A stretch of 37,124 bases of DNA from Loktanella sp. UBA3435 (GCA_002378665.1 DFSO01000068.1:1-37124); one strand, 5' to 3'; numbered from the stretch's first letter, positions 17,360-26,111 are shown. The notes: generated from the letters alone by a model not told the origin. A program made the numbers and translations.

Positions 17360-18754
17360 ATGGCCGCGAAGAACTTTGATTTAGTCGTTATTGGTGCAGG
17401 CCCGGGTGGCTATGTTGCTGCAATCCGTGGAGCCCAATTGGGTATGAACGTCGCGATCTTGGAACGTGAGAATTTGGGCGGTATCTGCCTGAACTGGGGC
17501 TGTATTCCGACAAAGGCGTTGCTACGCTCTTCGGAAGTTTTCCACCTGATGCACCGCGCCAAGGAGTTTGGCCTTTTCGTCGAAAAACCGAATTTCGATC
17601 TGGGCGAAGTGGTCAAGCGCAGCCGCAAGGTGGCGGGCCAATTGTCTGGTGGCATTGGCCATTTGATGAAGAAAAACAAGATCACGACGATCATGGGCAC
17701 CGCCAAATTGACCGGCAAGGGCAAGGTTTCTGTCACGACCGAAAAGGGCGTCGAGGAGTTGACGGCCAAGAATATCGTGCTGGCCACCGGCGCACGTGCG
17801 CGGGAACTTCCCGGCCTTGAAGCTGATGGCCAAATGGTCTGGACCTACCGCCATGCATTGCAGCCGCCGCATATGCCAAAGAAGCTTTTGGTGATTGGTT
17901 CTGGCGCAATCGGCATCGAATTTGCCAGCTTTTACAACACGATGGGCGCTGATACGACTGTCGTTGAGGTCATGGACCGCGTGCTGCCCGTGGAAGATGC
18001 CGAGATTTCTGCCTTCGCCAAAAAACAGTTTGTGAAGCAGGGCATGAAGATCATGGAAAAGGCGATGGTCAAGCAGCTTGACCGTGGCAAGGGCACCGTG
18101 ACCGCGCATATCGAAGTGGGCGGCAAGATTGAAAAGCATGAGTTTGATACGGTGATTTCGGCTGTTGGTATCGTGGGCAACGTTGAAGGCTTGGGTCTTG
18201 AGGAACTGGGTGTGAAAATCGATCGCACGCATGTTGTGACGGACGAATATTGCCGCACAGGCGTTGAGGGCCTCTTTGCTATTGGCGATATAGCGGGTGC
18301 ACCGTGGCTCGCGCATAAGGCGTCGCATGAAGGTGTGATGGTGGCTGAATTGATGGCGGGCATGCACCCCCATGCAGTCAAGCCCGAGAGCATTGCAGGC
18401 TGCACATATTGCCATCCACAGGTTGCCTCCGTGGGCTATACCGAGGCGAAAGCCAAGGAATTGGGCTTTGACGTCAAGGTTGGTCGTTTCCCGTTCATTG
18501 GCAATGGCAAGGCGATTGCCTTGGGCGAATCCGAGGGCATGATCAAGACCGTGTTTGACGCGAAAACCGGCGAATTGCTGGGTGCGCATATGATTGGTGC
18601 GGAAGTGACCGAGCTGATCCAAGGTTATGTGATCGGTCGCCAGTTGGAGACCACAGAAGAAGATTTGATGAACACAGTCTTCCCGCATCCAACGTTATCC
18701 GAGATGATGCATGAGAGCGTTCTGGACGCTTACGGCCGCGTTATTCACATGTGA
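17360..18754 (+). CDS. lpdA: Dihydrolipoamide dehydrogenase (E3)
   Basis: E3 re-oxidises dihydrolipoamide on the E2 subunits of 2-oxo acid dehydrogenase complexes, or the glycine cleavage system, and reduces NAD through FAD. The N-terminal FAD motif is GAGPGG (residues 12-17) and the redox-active disulfide is C43-x4-C48 in GGICLNWGCIP. The NAD-binding GSGAIGIEF lies near 177-185, the second FAD motif is FAIGDIAG, and the C-terminal HPHPTLSE supplies the catalytic His-Glu. I use the ATG at 17360 (464 residues) with a GGAGGA site 6 bases upstream; a GTG 21 bases earlier would only add a non-conserved leader and overlap the palindrome. No E1 or E2 genes are adjacent, so its complex cannot be assigned from context. 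Confidence 0.96.
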   Translation: MAAKNFDLVVIGAGPGGYVAAIRGAQLGMNVAILERENLGGICLNWGCIPTKALLRSSEVFHLMHRAKEFGLFVEKPNFDLGEVVKRSRKVAGQLSGGIGHLMKKNKITTIMGTAKLTGKGKVSVTTEKGVEELTAKNIVLATGARARELPGLEADGQMVWTYRHALQPPHMPKKLLVIGSGAIGIEFASFYNTMGADTTVVEVMDRVLPVEDAEISAFAKKQFVKQGMKIMEKAMVKQLDRGKGTVTAHIEVGGKIEKHEFDTVISAVGIVGNVEGLGLEELGVKIDRTHVVTDEYCRTGVEGLFAIGDIAGAPWLAHKASHEGVMVAELMAGMHPHAVKPESIAGCTYCHPQVASVGYTEAKAKELGFDVKVGRFPFIGNGKAIALGESEGMIKTVFDAKTGELLGAHMIGAEVTELIQGYVIGRQLETTEEDLMNTVFPHPTLSEMMHESVLDAYGRVIHM

Positions 18755-18796
18755 TTTGTGTGCACCAAGCGTGCACAGCACATGCACCGAAAGATC

Positions 18797-18830
18797 AAAA
18801 GCCCGTCCTGTCGCAGGGGCGGGCTTTTTT
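18797..18830 (+). terminator. Intrinsic terminator of lpdA
   Basis: AAAAGCCCG at 18797-18805 pairs with CGGGCTTTT at 18820-18828, with an inner CCTG/CAGG stem closing a TCG loop, followed by further T residues to 18830. It lies 43 bases after the lpdA stop and separates lpdA from the SOS-type promoter of uvrA. Confidence 0.85.
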
Positions 18831-18839
18831 GTGATTAAC

Positions 18840-18854
18840 GTTCGCTTAATGTTC
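18840..18854 (+). promoter_or_regulatory. LexA (SOS) box upstream of uvrA
   Basis: GTTC at 18840-18843, seven bases, then GTTC at 18851-18854 is an exact match to the alphaproteobacterial LexA operator GTTC-N7-GTTC. It lies 68 bases before the uvrA start. A weak promoter (TTCGCT, 17 bases, TATGGC at 18864-18869) would place the box over its -35 region, as expected for repression. Confidence 0.8.
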
Positions 18855-18879
18855 TCTTTCTGCTATGGCAATTCGTAAC

Positions 18880-18894
18880 GTTCGGGTTATGTAA
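18880..18894 (+). promoter_or_regulatory. Degenerate second SOS-like box
   Basis: GTTC at 18880-18883, seven bases, then GTAA at 18891-18894 repeats the TAACGTTC context of the perfect box exactly 40 bases downstream. The second half-site is imperfect, so LexA binding would be weaker or cooperative. It may be chance. Confidence 0.3.
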
Positions 18895-18921
18895 GTCTGG
18901 ACCATTTGCGGGGGCTGATCA

Positions 18922-21768
18922 GTGGCTGAGTTGAAGAACATCGAAGTGCGCGGCGCGCGCGAACATAACCTCAAGAATATCGACGTGAATATCCCACGTG
19001 ACAAACTTGTGGTGATCACAGGGCTGTCTGGTTCGGGGAAGTCTTCGCTTGCCTTTGATACGATCTATGCCGAAGGGCAGCGCCGCTACGTCGAGAGCCT
19101 CAGCGCCTATGCGCGTCAGTTCCTCGATATGATGGAAAAGCCTGATGTGGATCATATTTCGGGCCTTTCGCCTGCGATTTCGATTGAGCAGAAGACGACG
19201 AGCAAGAACCCGCGTTCTACCGTTGGCACGATCACTGAAATTTACGACTATTTGCGTTTGTTCTTTGCCCGCGTTGGTACGCCCTATTCCCCTGCGACGG
19301 GTCTGCCGATTGAGGCGCAGCAAGTGCAGGATATGGTGGACCGTGTGATGACGCTGCCCGAGGGCACGCGTGGCTATCTTTTGGCCCCGATTGTGCGGGA
19401 CCGTAAGGGCGAGTATCGCAAGGAATTCTTAGAGTTACGCAAGTCTGGCTTTCAGCGTGTAAAGGTAGATGGCACGTTTTACGAGCTGGACGAGCCGCCG
19501 ACGCTTGATAAGAAACTGCGCCACGATGTTGATGTTGTCGTGGACCGGATTGTGGTCCGTGAGGGCTTGGAAACACGGCTGGCGGATAGTTTCCGCACTG
19601 CGCTTGATCTGGCTGACGGGATCACAGTTCTGGAGACCGCACCTGCGGAGGGCGAGCCTGAGCGGTTCACGTTCTCCGAGAAATTCGCCTGTCCTGTCAG
19701 TGGCTTTACGATCCCCGAGATTGAGCCGCGCTTGTTTTCGTTTAACGCGCCGTTTGGGGCTTGTCCGAGCTGTGATGGGCTTGGTGTCGAGCTGTTTTTC
19801 GACGAAAACTTGGTTGTCCCCGATGTCACGTTGAAGATTGCTGATGGGGCGCTGGCACCGTGGCGAAAGGGGAAATCCCCTTATTTCTTGCAGACGATTG
19901 AGGCGATTGCGAAGCATTACGGGTTTAATAAGAACGCCCGTTGGAAGGATCTTGACCCGAAAATCCACGAGGTGTTTTTGCGTGGCTCTGGCAAGGAAGA
20001 GATCAAGTTTCGCTACGATGAGGGTGGCCGCGTTTACACAGTTGAGCGTGCCTTTGAGGGCGTGATCCCGAATATGGAGCGGCGTTACCGCGAGACCGAT
20101 AGCAACTGGATTCGCGAAGAATTTGAAGCGTTCCAGAACAACCGTCACTGTGCTGATTGTGGTGGTTTCCGTTTGCGCCAAGAGGCTTTGGCGGTGCGGA
20201 TCGGCGAGAAGCACGTGGGCCATGTGGTGCAGCTTTCGATCAAGGAAGCGTACGATTGGTGTTTGGCGGTGCCTGAAAGCCTGAGCAAGCAGAAGAACGA
20301 GATCGGTAAGGCGATTTTAAAGGAAATCCGCGAGCGTTTGGGATTCCTGAATAACGTCGGCCTAGAGTATCTGTCGTTGAGCCGTAATTCTGGCACGCTG
20401 TCGGGTGGTGAAAGCCAGCGGATCAGACTTGCGAGCCAGATCGGGTCGGGGTTGACGGGGGTACTGTATGTGCTCGACGAGCCGTCGATTGGTTTGCACC
20501 AACGCGACAATGACCGCTTGCTGACGACGCTGAAGAACCTGCGCGATCAAGGTAATACCGTGATCGTGGTAGAGCACGACGAGGAAGCCATTCGTGAGGC
20601 TGATTATGTGTTTGATATTGGTCCGGGTGCGGGTGTGCATGGTGGTCGTGTCGTGTCTGAAGGCACACCTGAAGAGGTGATGGCCGATCCGAATTCCTTG
20701 ACAGGTCAGTACCTTACGGGTGCACGGCGCATTGAAATTCCTGCCGTGCGCAGGAAGGCTACGAAGAAGAAGCTGACGGTGGTGAAGGCCACAGGCAACA
20801 ATTTGCAGAATGTTACCGTTGACTATCCATTGGGGCAATTCGTCTGTGTGACGGGGGTGTCTGGTGGCGGGAAATCGACGCTGACGATTGAAACTTTGTT
20901 CAAGAATGCCTCAATGAAGCTGAACGGGGCGCGGCAGACGCCAGCACCTTGTGAGACGATCAAAGGATTCGAGCATCTTGATAAGGTGATCGACATTGAT
21001 CAGCGCCCCATTGGGCGCACGCCGCGCTCGAACCCTGCGACTTATACGGGGGCGTTTACGCCGATCCGCGATTGGTTTGCGGGGCTGCCTGAATCCAAGG
21101 CACGCGGCTATAAACCGGGTCGGTTTAGTTTCAACGTGAAGGGCGGGCGTTGTGAGGCCTGTCAGGGCGACGGCGTCATCAAGATCGAGATGCACTTCTT
21201 GCCCGATGTTTATGTGACCTGCGAGACCTGTAAGGGCGCGCGGTATAACCGCGAGACCTTGGAAATTAAGTTTAAGGGTAAATCAATCGCTGATGTGCTT
21301 GATATGACTGTCGAGGATGCGCAGGGGTTCTTTACTGCTGTGCCGTCGATCCGCACCAAGATGGACGCGCTGATGCGGGTTGGCTTGGGCTATATCAAGG
21401 TCGGCCAACAGGCGACGACGCTGTCTGGTGGCGAGGCGCAGCGGGTGAAGCTGTCGAAGGAACTTGCGCGGCAATCGACGGGTCGCACGCTTTATATCTT
21501 GGATGAGCCGACGACGGGTTTGCACTTTGAAGATGTGCGTAAGCTGTTGGAAGTGCTGCATGAATTGGTAGATCAGGGGAACTCGGTTGTTGTGATCGAG
21601 CACAACTTGGATGTGGTGAAGACGGCCGATTACATCATAGATATTGGCCCTGAGGGCGGTGATGGCGGTGGTCGGATTGTGGCCACGGGCACGCCTGAAG
21701 AGGTCGCTGAAGTGGCCGAGAGCCATACGGGGCGGTATCTGAAACCTATGCTTGAGGCGCAGCGTTAA
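18922..21768 (+). CDS. uvrA: Excinuclease ABC subunit A
   Basis: UvrA is the damage-sensing ATPase of nucleotide excision repair and loads UvrB on lesions. The 948-residue protein has two ABC ATPase halves: Walker A GLSGSGKSS near residue 34 and GVSGGGKST near 646, and signatures LSGGESQRI and LSGGEAQRVKL. The C-terminal zinc module is complete (CEACQGDG and CETCKGARY). The first zinc module reads C257-P-V-S260 and C281-P-S-C284, so one of four cysteines is Ser; I recall this as common in alphaproteobacterial UvrA, not as damage to this gene. The GTG start at 18922 has a GGGGG ribosome site about 7 bases upstream. An SOS box precedes the gene. Its 3' end overlaps the convergent MmgE/PrpD gene by 23 bases. 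Confidence 0.97.
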   Translation: MAELKNIEVRGAREHNLKNIDVNIPRDKLVVITGLSGSGKSSLAFDTIYAEGQRRYVESLSAYARQFLDMMEKPDVDHISGLSPAISIEQKTTSKNPRSTVGTITEIYDYLRLFFARVGTPYSPATGLPIEAQQVQDMVDRVMTLPEGTRGYLLAPIVRDRKGEYRKEFLELRKSGFQRVKVDGTFYELDEPPTLDKKLRHDVDVVVDRIVVREGLETRLADSFRTALDLADGITVLETAPAEGEPERFTFSEKFACPVSGFTIPEIEPRLFSFNAPFGACPSCDGLGVELFFDENLVVPDVTLKIADGALAPWRKGKSPYFLQTIEAIAKHYGFNKNARWKDLDPKIHEVFLRGSGKEEIKFRYDEGGRVYTVERAFEGVIPNMERRYRETDSNWIREEFEAFQNNRHCADCGGFRLRQEALAVRIGEKHVGHVVQLSIKEAYDWCLAVPESLSKQKNEIGKAILKEIRERLGFLNNVGLEYLSLSRNSGTLSGGESQRIRLASQIGSGLTGVLYVLDEPSIGLHQRDNDRLLTTLKNLRDQGNTVIVVEHDEEAIREADYVFDIGPGAGVHGGRVVSEGTPEEVMADPNSLTGQYLTGARRIEIPAVRRKATKKKLTVVKATGNNLQNVTVDYPLGQFVCVTGVSGGGKSTLTIETLFKNASMKLNGARQTPAPCETIKGFEHLDKVIDIDQRPIGRTPRSNPATYTGAFTPIRDWFAGLPESKARGYKPGRFSFNVKGGRCEACQGDGVIKIEMHFLPDVYVTCETCKGARYNRETLEIKFKGKSIADVLDMTVEDAQGFFTAVPSIRTKMDALMRVGLGYIKVGQQATTLSGGEAQRVKLSKELARQSTGRTLYILDEPTTGLHFEDVRKLLEVLHELVDQGNSVVVIEHNLDVVKTADYIIDIGPEGGDGGGRIVATGTPEEVAEVAESHTGRYLKPMLEAQR

Positions 21769-23083
21769 GGCAAAGATCAAGCAGTCGGGCGAAGTCTGGC
21801 TGCTTGAGTGCGTCAAAGTTTGCTGTCAGGGTTTCTATCTCGTTTGCACGTGCGACCCCGAGGACGGGATCAGCGAAAAGGTGGAATTTTTCCGCGATTT
21901 CCGCGTCCGAGAGCGGCATGTCGGTGTCGCCGCGCGGGCTTCGAGGGGCGGCGTCAAAGCGGCGTCCGTCGTGCAGGATGATCGAGACCTCGGCCCAGCG
22001 TTTTCCCACGCTGATGGCGGTGAGGTGCGGGTCGTCTATCAGGTGAGTCTTTTGGGAAATACGCATTATTTCAGGGTCTTGTAGAGTGTCGGTGGCCAGT
22101 TCTGGCGCACCAATCTGCCCGCGTACGATCATTGTGGCGACGGGGAATGCAATCGCATAGGCGAATTCGTCGGGCGTTGCGGGGGGTTGGCCTGCAAGCC
22201 GTGTGGCCATGTGGAAGGTTTTTATCTCAACGCGAGCGACGTCTTTGTGGGACAGGTTATTGTCGCGCATCAAGTCGCGGGCTGCGTCGATGGAAGGGTG
22301 CGCCCAGCGGCAGCAGGGGTAGGGCTTATAATGCGTGTCGGAGGTGATGCGCCATGCGAAGCCGAGGTCGGACCAGAATTCGGGTGCGTCTTCGCAGGTG
22401 AGCGCGGGGGCACCAGTGAAGCCTGCTTGAGCGAGGTAGGCGGCGGCGACGCCAGACGGTGCGCCCCAGCCCACACCATCGCGGACCATGGAGGGGTGAT
22501 CAATACAGCGCATCATTTGGCTGCGTGGACCGTGGTATTCCGCGATTCCCGCAGAATGGCGAATTTCTGCAGCGCAAAGACCCAGCCCGCGCGCATAGGC
22601 CGTACCGACGCCAACAGCCGTCCAAGCGCCAGAGGTGTGGTAATCGGCGCAGGTTGCATGTTGGACGAGGCCTGCGCGGTAGCTGACTTCGTAGCCGATA
22701 GTGAGGAGCGTTGCGAAGGTGGCACCATTCATCGGCACGGTATCAGCGAGGGCCAGAAGAGCGGGAAATATGGCCGAGCCTGCGTGGCCTTTGCAAGGAG
22801 ATGTGCCGTCGTGGGCGTCAACGCTGTCGATGGTCATCGCACCCGCCATAGCGGCGGCGGTTGTGCTGACCCGGGTGCCGTTCATCAGGATGCGAGCGGA
22901 GGTTTTGCCTGCGCCGCCAATGATGGGTGCGACTTTCACACCGATTTTTGCCATGTCTGTCGTGCTTGCAATCGCCGCTACCCCCATTGTGTCGAGGAAC
23001 GAGCGGCGCATGGTGCCGAGAACCGCGTCGGGGATGTCTTTGATCGTCAGGTTGGCGGCGAAATCAGCGAAGCTGGCGTCCAT
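21746..23083 (-). CDS. MmgE/PrpD family protein
   Basis: Members of this family include 2-methylcitrate dehydratase (PrpD), cis-aconitate decarboxylase and many uncharacterised lyases. The 445-residue protein covers the whole fold: an N-terminal helical domain (LDTMGVAAIAS, DAHDG, KGHAGSAIFPALLALAD) and a C-terminal lid domain (YKPYPCCRWAHPSIDAA). The KPYPCCR motif is typical of the family, but the overall sequence does not let me choose between PrpD and other members. Its ATG directly follows the mmsB stop with no intervening base, so it is the last gene of the valine cluster; since that pathway yields propionyl-CoA, a role in propionate or methylcitrate metabolism is tempting but unproven. 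Its end overlaps uvrA on the other strand by 23 bases. Confidence 0.88.
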   Translation of the reverse strand: MDASFADFAANLTIKDIPDAVLGTMRRSFLDTMGVAAIASTTDMAKIGVKVAPIIGGAGKTSARILMNGTRVSTTAAAMAGAMTIDSVDAHDGTSPCKGHAGSAIFPALLALADTVPMNGATFATLLTIGYEVSYRAGLVQHATCADYHTSGAWTAVGVGTAYARGLGLCAAEIRHSAGIAEYHGPRSQMMRCIDHPSMVRDGVGWGAPSGVAAAYLAQAGFTGAPALTCEDAPEFWSDLGFAWRITSDTHYKPYPCCRWAHPSIDAARDLMRDNNLSHKDVARVEIKTFHMATRLAGQPPATPDEFAYAIAFPVATMIVRGQIGAPELATDTLQDPEIMRISQKTHLIDDPHLTAISVGKRWAEVSIILHDGRRFDAAPRSPRGDTDMPLSDAEIAEKFHLFADPVLGVARANEIETLTANFDALKQPDFARLLDLCLNAAPQA

Positions 23084-23959
23084 TTAGCTGTCCTTACGGC
23101 TCCGCGCAGAAAAGCGGGGGAGCATCGCGGAGAAGTCTCGCCCAAGCCCACCTTCGTCTTCAACAAAAGTTTTGTAAAGCGCGGTGGCCGCGGCCCCCAT
23201 TGGGGTATCGGCGTCAGTGGCCTCGGCGGCCATCTGGCTGAGGCGTAGGTCTTTGAGCATCAATTCAGCGGCGAACCCAGGGGTGTAGTCGTTGTCGGCG
23301 GGCGATTTGGGGCCGATATTCGGGGCGGGGCAATAGGCATTCATCGACCAGCTTGCGCCTGAGGATGTGGAGACCACATCAAACATGGCTTGGCGGTCGA
23401 GGCCGAGTTTGTCGGCCAGATTGAAGGCCTCGCAGGTGGCGATCATCGTGACGCCAAGGATCATGTTGTTGCAGATTTTCGCGGCTTGGCCGTTGCCTGA
23501 TGGGCCGCAATGCACGGCTTTTTGGCCCATGATGTCAAAGAGAGCCTTGGCCATAGCGAAACCTGCTTTCGTGCCGCCCGCCATGAAGGTGAGCGTGCCT
23601 GCGCTGGCCCCGCCGATACCTCCAGAAACTGGGGCGTCCATGGCAAGAACCTTTGCGTTTTCAGCGGATTGGGCGACATCGCGGGCGGAGTCAACGTCGA
23701 CAGTTGAGCAGTCGAGATGCAGTACGCCTGCTTTCATGACAGCGTGAATTTCTGCCGCGACGGTGCGCAGGATCGCGCCATTTGGCAGCATTGTAATGAC
23801 GATATCGGCGTCTTTGGCAGCGGCGGCGGCAGAGGTCGCTAGGGGTATCCCGTCAGGCTTTGCCACCATGTCAAAACCCGTCACGTCATGGCCAGCTTTG
23901 ACCAGATTGGCAGCCATTGGCGCGCCCATATTTCCAAGACCGATAAACCCAATTTTCAT
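23084..23959 (-). CDS. mmsB: 3-hydroxyisobutyrate dehydrogenase
   Basis: MmsB oxidises 3-hydroxyisobutyrate to methylmalonate semialdehyde with NAD in valine breakdown. The 291-residue protein has the N-terminal Rossmann motif GLGNMG (residues 7-12), the substrate-binding DAPVSGGIGGASAGTL and the catalytic-lysine motif GNGQAAKICNN near residue 170, all standard for the beta-hydroxyacid dehydrogenase family. I chose the ATG at 23959 (MKIGFIGLGNMG): it overlaps the upstream hydrolase stop by ATGA, whereas the longer start adds an unrelated basic leader. The MmgE/PrpD gene abuts its stop. The specific assignment rests on the match plus neighbouring mmsA, hydrolase and acyl-CoA dehydrogenase genes. 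Confidence 0.95.
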   Translation of the reverse strand: MKIGFIGLGNMGAPMAANLVKAGHDVTGFDMVAKPDGIPLATSAAAAAKDADIVITMLPNGAILRTVAAEIHAVMKAGVLHLDCSTVDVDSARDVAQSAENAKVLAMDAPVSGGIGGASAGTLTFMAGGTKAGFAMAKALFDIMGQKAVHCGPSGNGQAAKICNNMILGVTMIATCEAFNLADKLGLDRQAMFDVVSTSSGASWSMNAYCPAPNIGPKSPADNDYTPGFAAELMLKDLRLSQMAAEATDADTPMGAAATALYKTFVEDEGGLGRDFSAMLPRFSARSRKDS

Positions 23960-24975
23960 AATTTTGCTCCAGAAAGGTCGAGTGTTGCCGCGCCAAGTGG
24001 TGCGGTCATTTTGAGGATGTCGCCTGCGGTTGTGTCGCGCCATTTTGGTGTGCGGTCGCGGTCGATGATAGCGGCGCGGATACCTTCGATGAAGTCGGAA
24101 TCTGCGACGGCACGGTATGTGAAGCGGTATTCCATCTCTAGGGCCGCTTCGATTGTGCCGGTGTTGCGGGCTGCATCGATGATTGGGATTGCTGCGCCCA
24201 TGGCGAGGGGAGCGTTACGATCCATGAGTTTGCGGGCGTGTGCAAGGGGCGGTGTGTCCGAGAGATTGGCATAAATTGCGCTGAGAGTTGCACCAGCGAA
24301 GGCCGCGCCAATGTCCGTTTGCCAGTCGGCCAGACGGGCGGGGGGCGGTGATAGCGAGTTAATCGCGGAGGTATCGCCAGATGAAAGGAGAGTTGATTTG
24401 ACGTTATCCCATTGATCTTTTGGGACGAAGTGGTCCGCAAACCCTGCGAAAATGGCGTCGCTGGCATCCATCCGGTCGCCTGTGAGGCCAAGATATGTGC
24501 CGGTGAAGCCAGGGGCATTTGCGAGGAGAAGTGAACCGCCAACATCGGGGATCAGCCCGATGGTGACCTCTGGCATGGCGATCTGAGAGGTTTCGCAGAC
24601 GATGCGGTGGCTCGCGTGGCAGCCGACGCCAACGCCACCGCCCATGGTGAAGCCGTGCAGGAAAGTGACGATAGGTTTGGGGTAGTTGGCGATTTTGGCA
24701 TTGAGGCGATATTCGTCGCGCCAGAAATTGCGGCCATAGGACAGGTCGCCTGTTTGGCCGCTTTTGTACATGTCGGCAATGTCGCCGCCTGAGCAAAATG
24801 CCCGTTCTCCTGCGCCGTCTATCAGGATAAGGTTAACGTCATTGTCATTGCGCCATATGTCGAGCGTGCCCTCGATTTCGAGGCACATGTCATAGGTGAG
24901 GGCGTTGAGCGCTTGGGGTCGGTTGAGGGTTATATACCCTGCGGGGCCTGTTTTACGGATGATGAGATCAGTCAT
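23956..24975 (-). CDS. 3-hydroxyisobutyryl-CoA hydrolase (enoyl-CoA hydratase/isomerase fold)
   Basis: A crotonase-fold enzyme that most likely hydrolyses 3-hydroxyisobutyryl-CoA to 3-hydroxyisobutyrate, the substrate of the next gene product. The oxyanion-hole segments are CSGGDIADMY (61-70) and GGGVGVG (112-118). The hydrolase subgroup marker is PEVTIGLIPDVGGS, with E136 and D144 at the same spacing as the catalytic E169 and D177 of human HIBCH; ordinary enoyl-CoA hydratases differ here. With the ATG at 24975 it has 339 residues, longer than the ~260 of hydratases and fitting HIBCH. Both ends overlap neighbours by 4 bases (ATGA), showing tight translational coupling. Genome annotations often call this gene enoyl-CoA hydratase. 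Confidence 0.9.
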   Translation of the reverse strand: MTDLIIRKTGPAGYITLNRPQALNALTYDMCLEIEGTLDIWRNDNDVNLILIDGAGERAFCSGGDIADMYKSGQTGDLSYGRNFWRDEYRLNAKIANYPKPIVTFLHGFTMGGGVGVGCHASHRIVCETSQIAMPEVTIGLIPDVGGSLLLANAPGFTGTYLGLTGDRMDASDAIFAGFADHFVPKDQWDNVKSTLLSSGDTSAINSLSPPPARLADWQTDIGAAFAGATLSAIYANLSDTPPLAHARKLMDRNAPLAMGAAIPIIDAARNTGTIEAALEMEYRFTYRAVADSDFIEGIRAAIIDRDRTPKWRDTTAGDILKMTAPLGAATLDLSGAKL

Positions 24976-26111
24976 TTTTGCAGCATGTGTCTGGCGGTGA
25001 TGAGGCGCATGATTTCGTTGGTGCCTTCTAGGATTTGGTGGACGCGCAGGTCGCGCACGATTTTCTCGATGCCGTAATCCGCGAGGTAGCCGTAGCCGCC
25101 GTGCAGTTGTAGGCACCCGTCGGCGACTTCGGAGCCTGTTTCGGTGCAAAGCTTTTTCGCCATGGCGCAATAGGCGGTCGCGTCGGGGGCACCCGTGTCG
25201 AGTTTCCAAGCCGCTTGGCGCAGGAAGGTGCGGGCGGATTGTAGTGCTATGTTCATGTCAGCAAGGCGGAATTGCAGGCCTTGGAATTGATCGATGGACT
25301 GCCCGAAGGCGTGGCGTTCGCTCATATAGGTGAGGGTTTGATCGAGCGCGGCTTGGGCGGCACCAATGGAACAGGCCGCGATGTTGAGTCGGCCGCCGTC
25401 GAGGCCCTTCATCGCATAAGTGAAACCTTTTCCCAGTTCGCCGAGCGAATTGTCCGCAGTAATATTTGCGTTATCCAAGTTGACTTGGCGCGTTGGTTGC
25501 GACCGCCAGCCCATTTTCTCTTCTAGAGCGCCGAATGACAGACCATCGGTGCCGTCTTCAACCACAAACGCGCTGATGCCTTTAGGGCCCGCGTCCCCTG
25601 ATCGCGCCATGACGATATAGGCGTCGGAATAACCAGCCCCAGAGATGAAAGCTTTGGAGCCTGTGAGGCTATAGCCGTCTTCGTTGGGCACAGCGCGGGT
25701 TTTGAGGGCGGCGGCGTCGGAGCCTGAATTGGTCTCCGTCAGGCAATAGGACAGCACGGTTTCCATGGACAGAGCCCGTGGCAGGATGCGGGATTTGAGG
25801 TCGTCGGAGCCATAAGCGTCGATCATTTTGGCGCACATGTTGTGGATCGACAGGAAGGCGGCGACGGAGGCGCAGGACATGGAAAGCGCCTCGAAAACGA
25901 GGGTGGCATCAAGGCGTGTGAGGCCAGTGCCGCCGTTTTCCTCAGAGACATAGAGGCCGCCGAAACCAAGGGCTGCTATTTCCGGCCAAAGGGTTTTCGG
26001 GATCGTGCCTTCGGCCTCCCATTGTCGCGCGAAGGGCGCGATATGTTCGGCCCCAAAGGCACGGGCCATATCAAAAATGGCGGTCTGTTCGTCGGACAGG
26101 GCAAAGTCCAT
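24972..26111 (-). CDS. Acyl-CoA dehydrogenase, probably isobutyryl-CoA dehydrogenase
   Basis: An FAD enzyme that introduces the alpha-beta double bond in an acyl-CoA, passing electrons to ETF. The 379-residue protein has the usual parts: helical N-terminal domain (SDEQTAIFDMARAF), the FAD-binding middle (CLTETNSGSDAAALKT, KAFISGAGYSD) and a C-terminal helical domain with catalytic E362 in ILEGTNEIMR, the position of the base in short- and isobutyryl-CoA dehydrogenases. Position inside an mmsA-HIBCH-mmsB cluster points to isobutyryl-CoA to methacrylyl-CoA in valine breakdown; the substrate itself is inferred. Its stop overlaps the hydrolase start by 4 bases. The cupredoxin gene lies 85 bases upstream. 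Confidence 0.92.
   Translation of the reverse strand: MDFALSDEQTAIFDMARAFGAEHIAPFARQWEAEGTIPKTLWPEIAALGFGGLYVSEENGGTGLTRLDATLVFEALSMSCASVAAFLSIHNMCAKMIDAYGSDDLKSRILPRALSMETVLSYCLTETNSGSDAAALKTRAVPNEDGYSLTGSKAFISGAGYSDAYIVMARSGDAGPKGISAFVVEDGTDGLSFGALEEKMGWRSQPTRQVNLDNANITADNSLGELGKGFTYAMKGLDGGRLNIAACSIGAAQAALDQTLTYMSERHAFGQSIDQFQGLQFRLADMNIALQSARTFLRQAAWKLDTGAPDATAYCAMAKKLCTETGSEVADGCLQLHGGYGYLADYGIEKIVRDLRVHQILEGTNEIMRLITARHMLQK

Noticed and set aside
17522..18688. 388-codon open frame antisense to lpdA
   Set aside because: The lpdA motifs on the plus strand are complete, and the antisense product has shadow-like composition.
22187..23248. 353-codon plus-strand frame across the MmgE/PrpD gene
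   Set aside because: It is Cys- and Arg-rich without any recognisable motif, and it runs across the mmsB-MmgE junction, whose minus-strand genes are clear.
23960..24043. Longer start for mmsB
   Set aside because: The added leader (MARHNRRRHPQNDR) is a read-through of the hydrolase gene; the ATGA overlap gives the family N-terminus.
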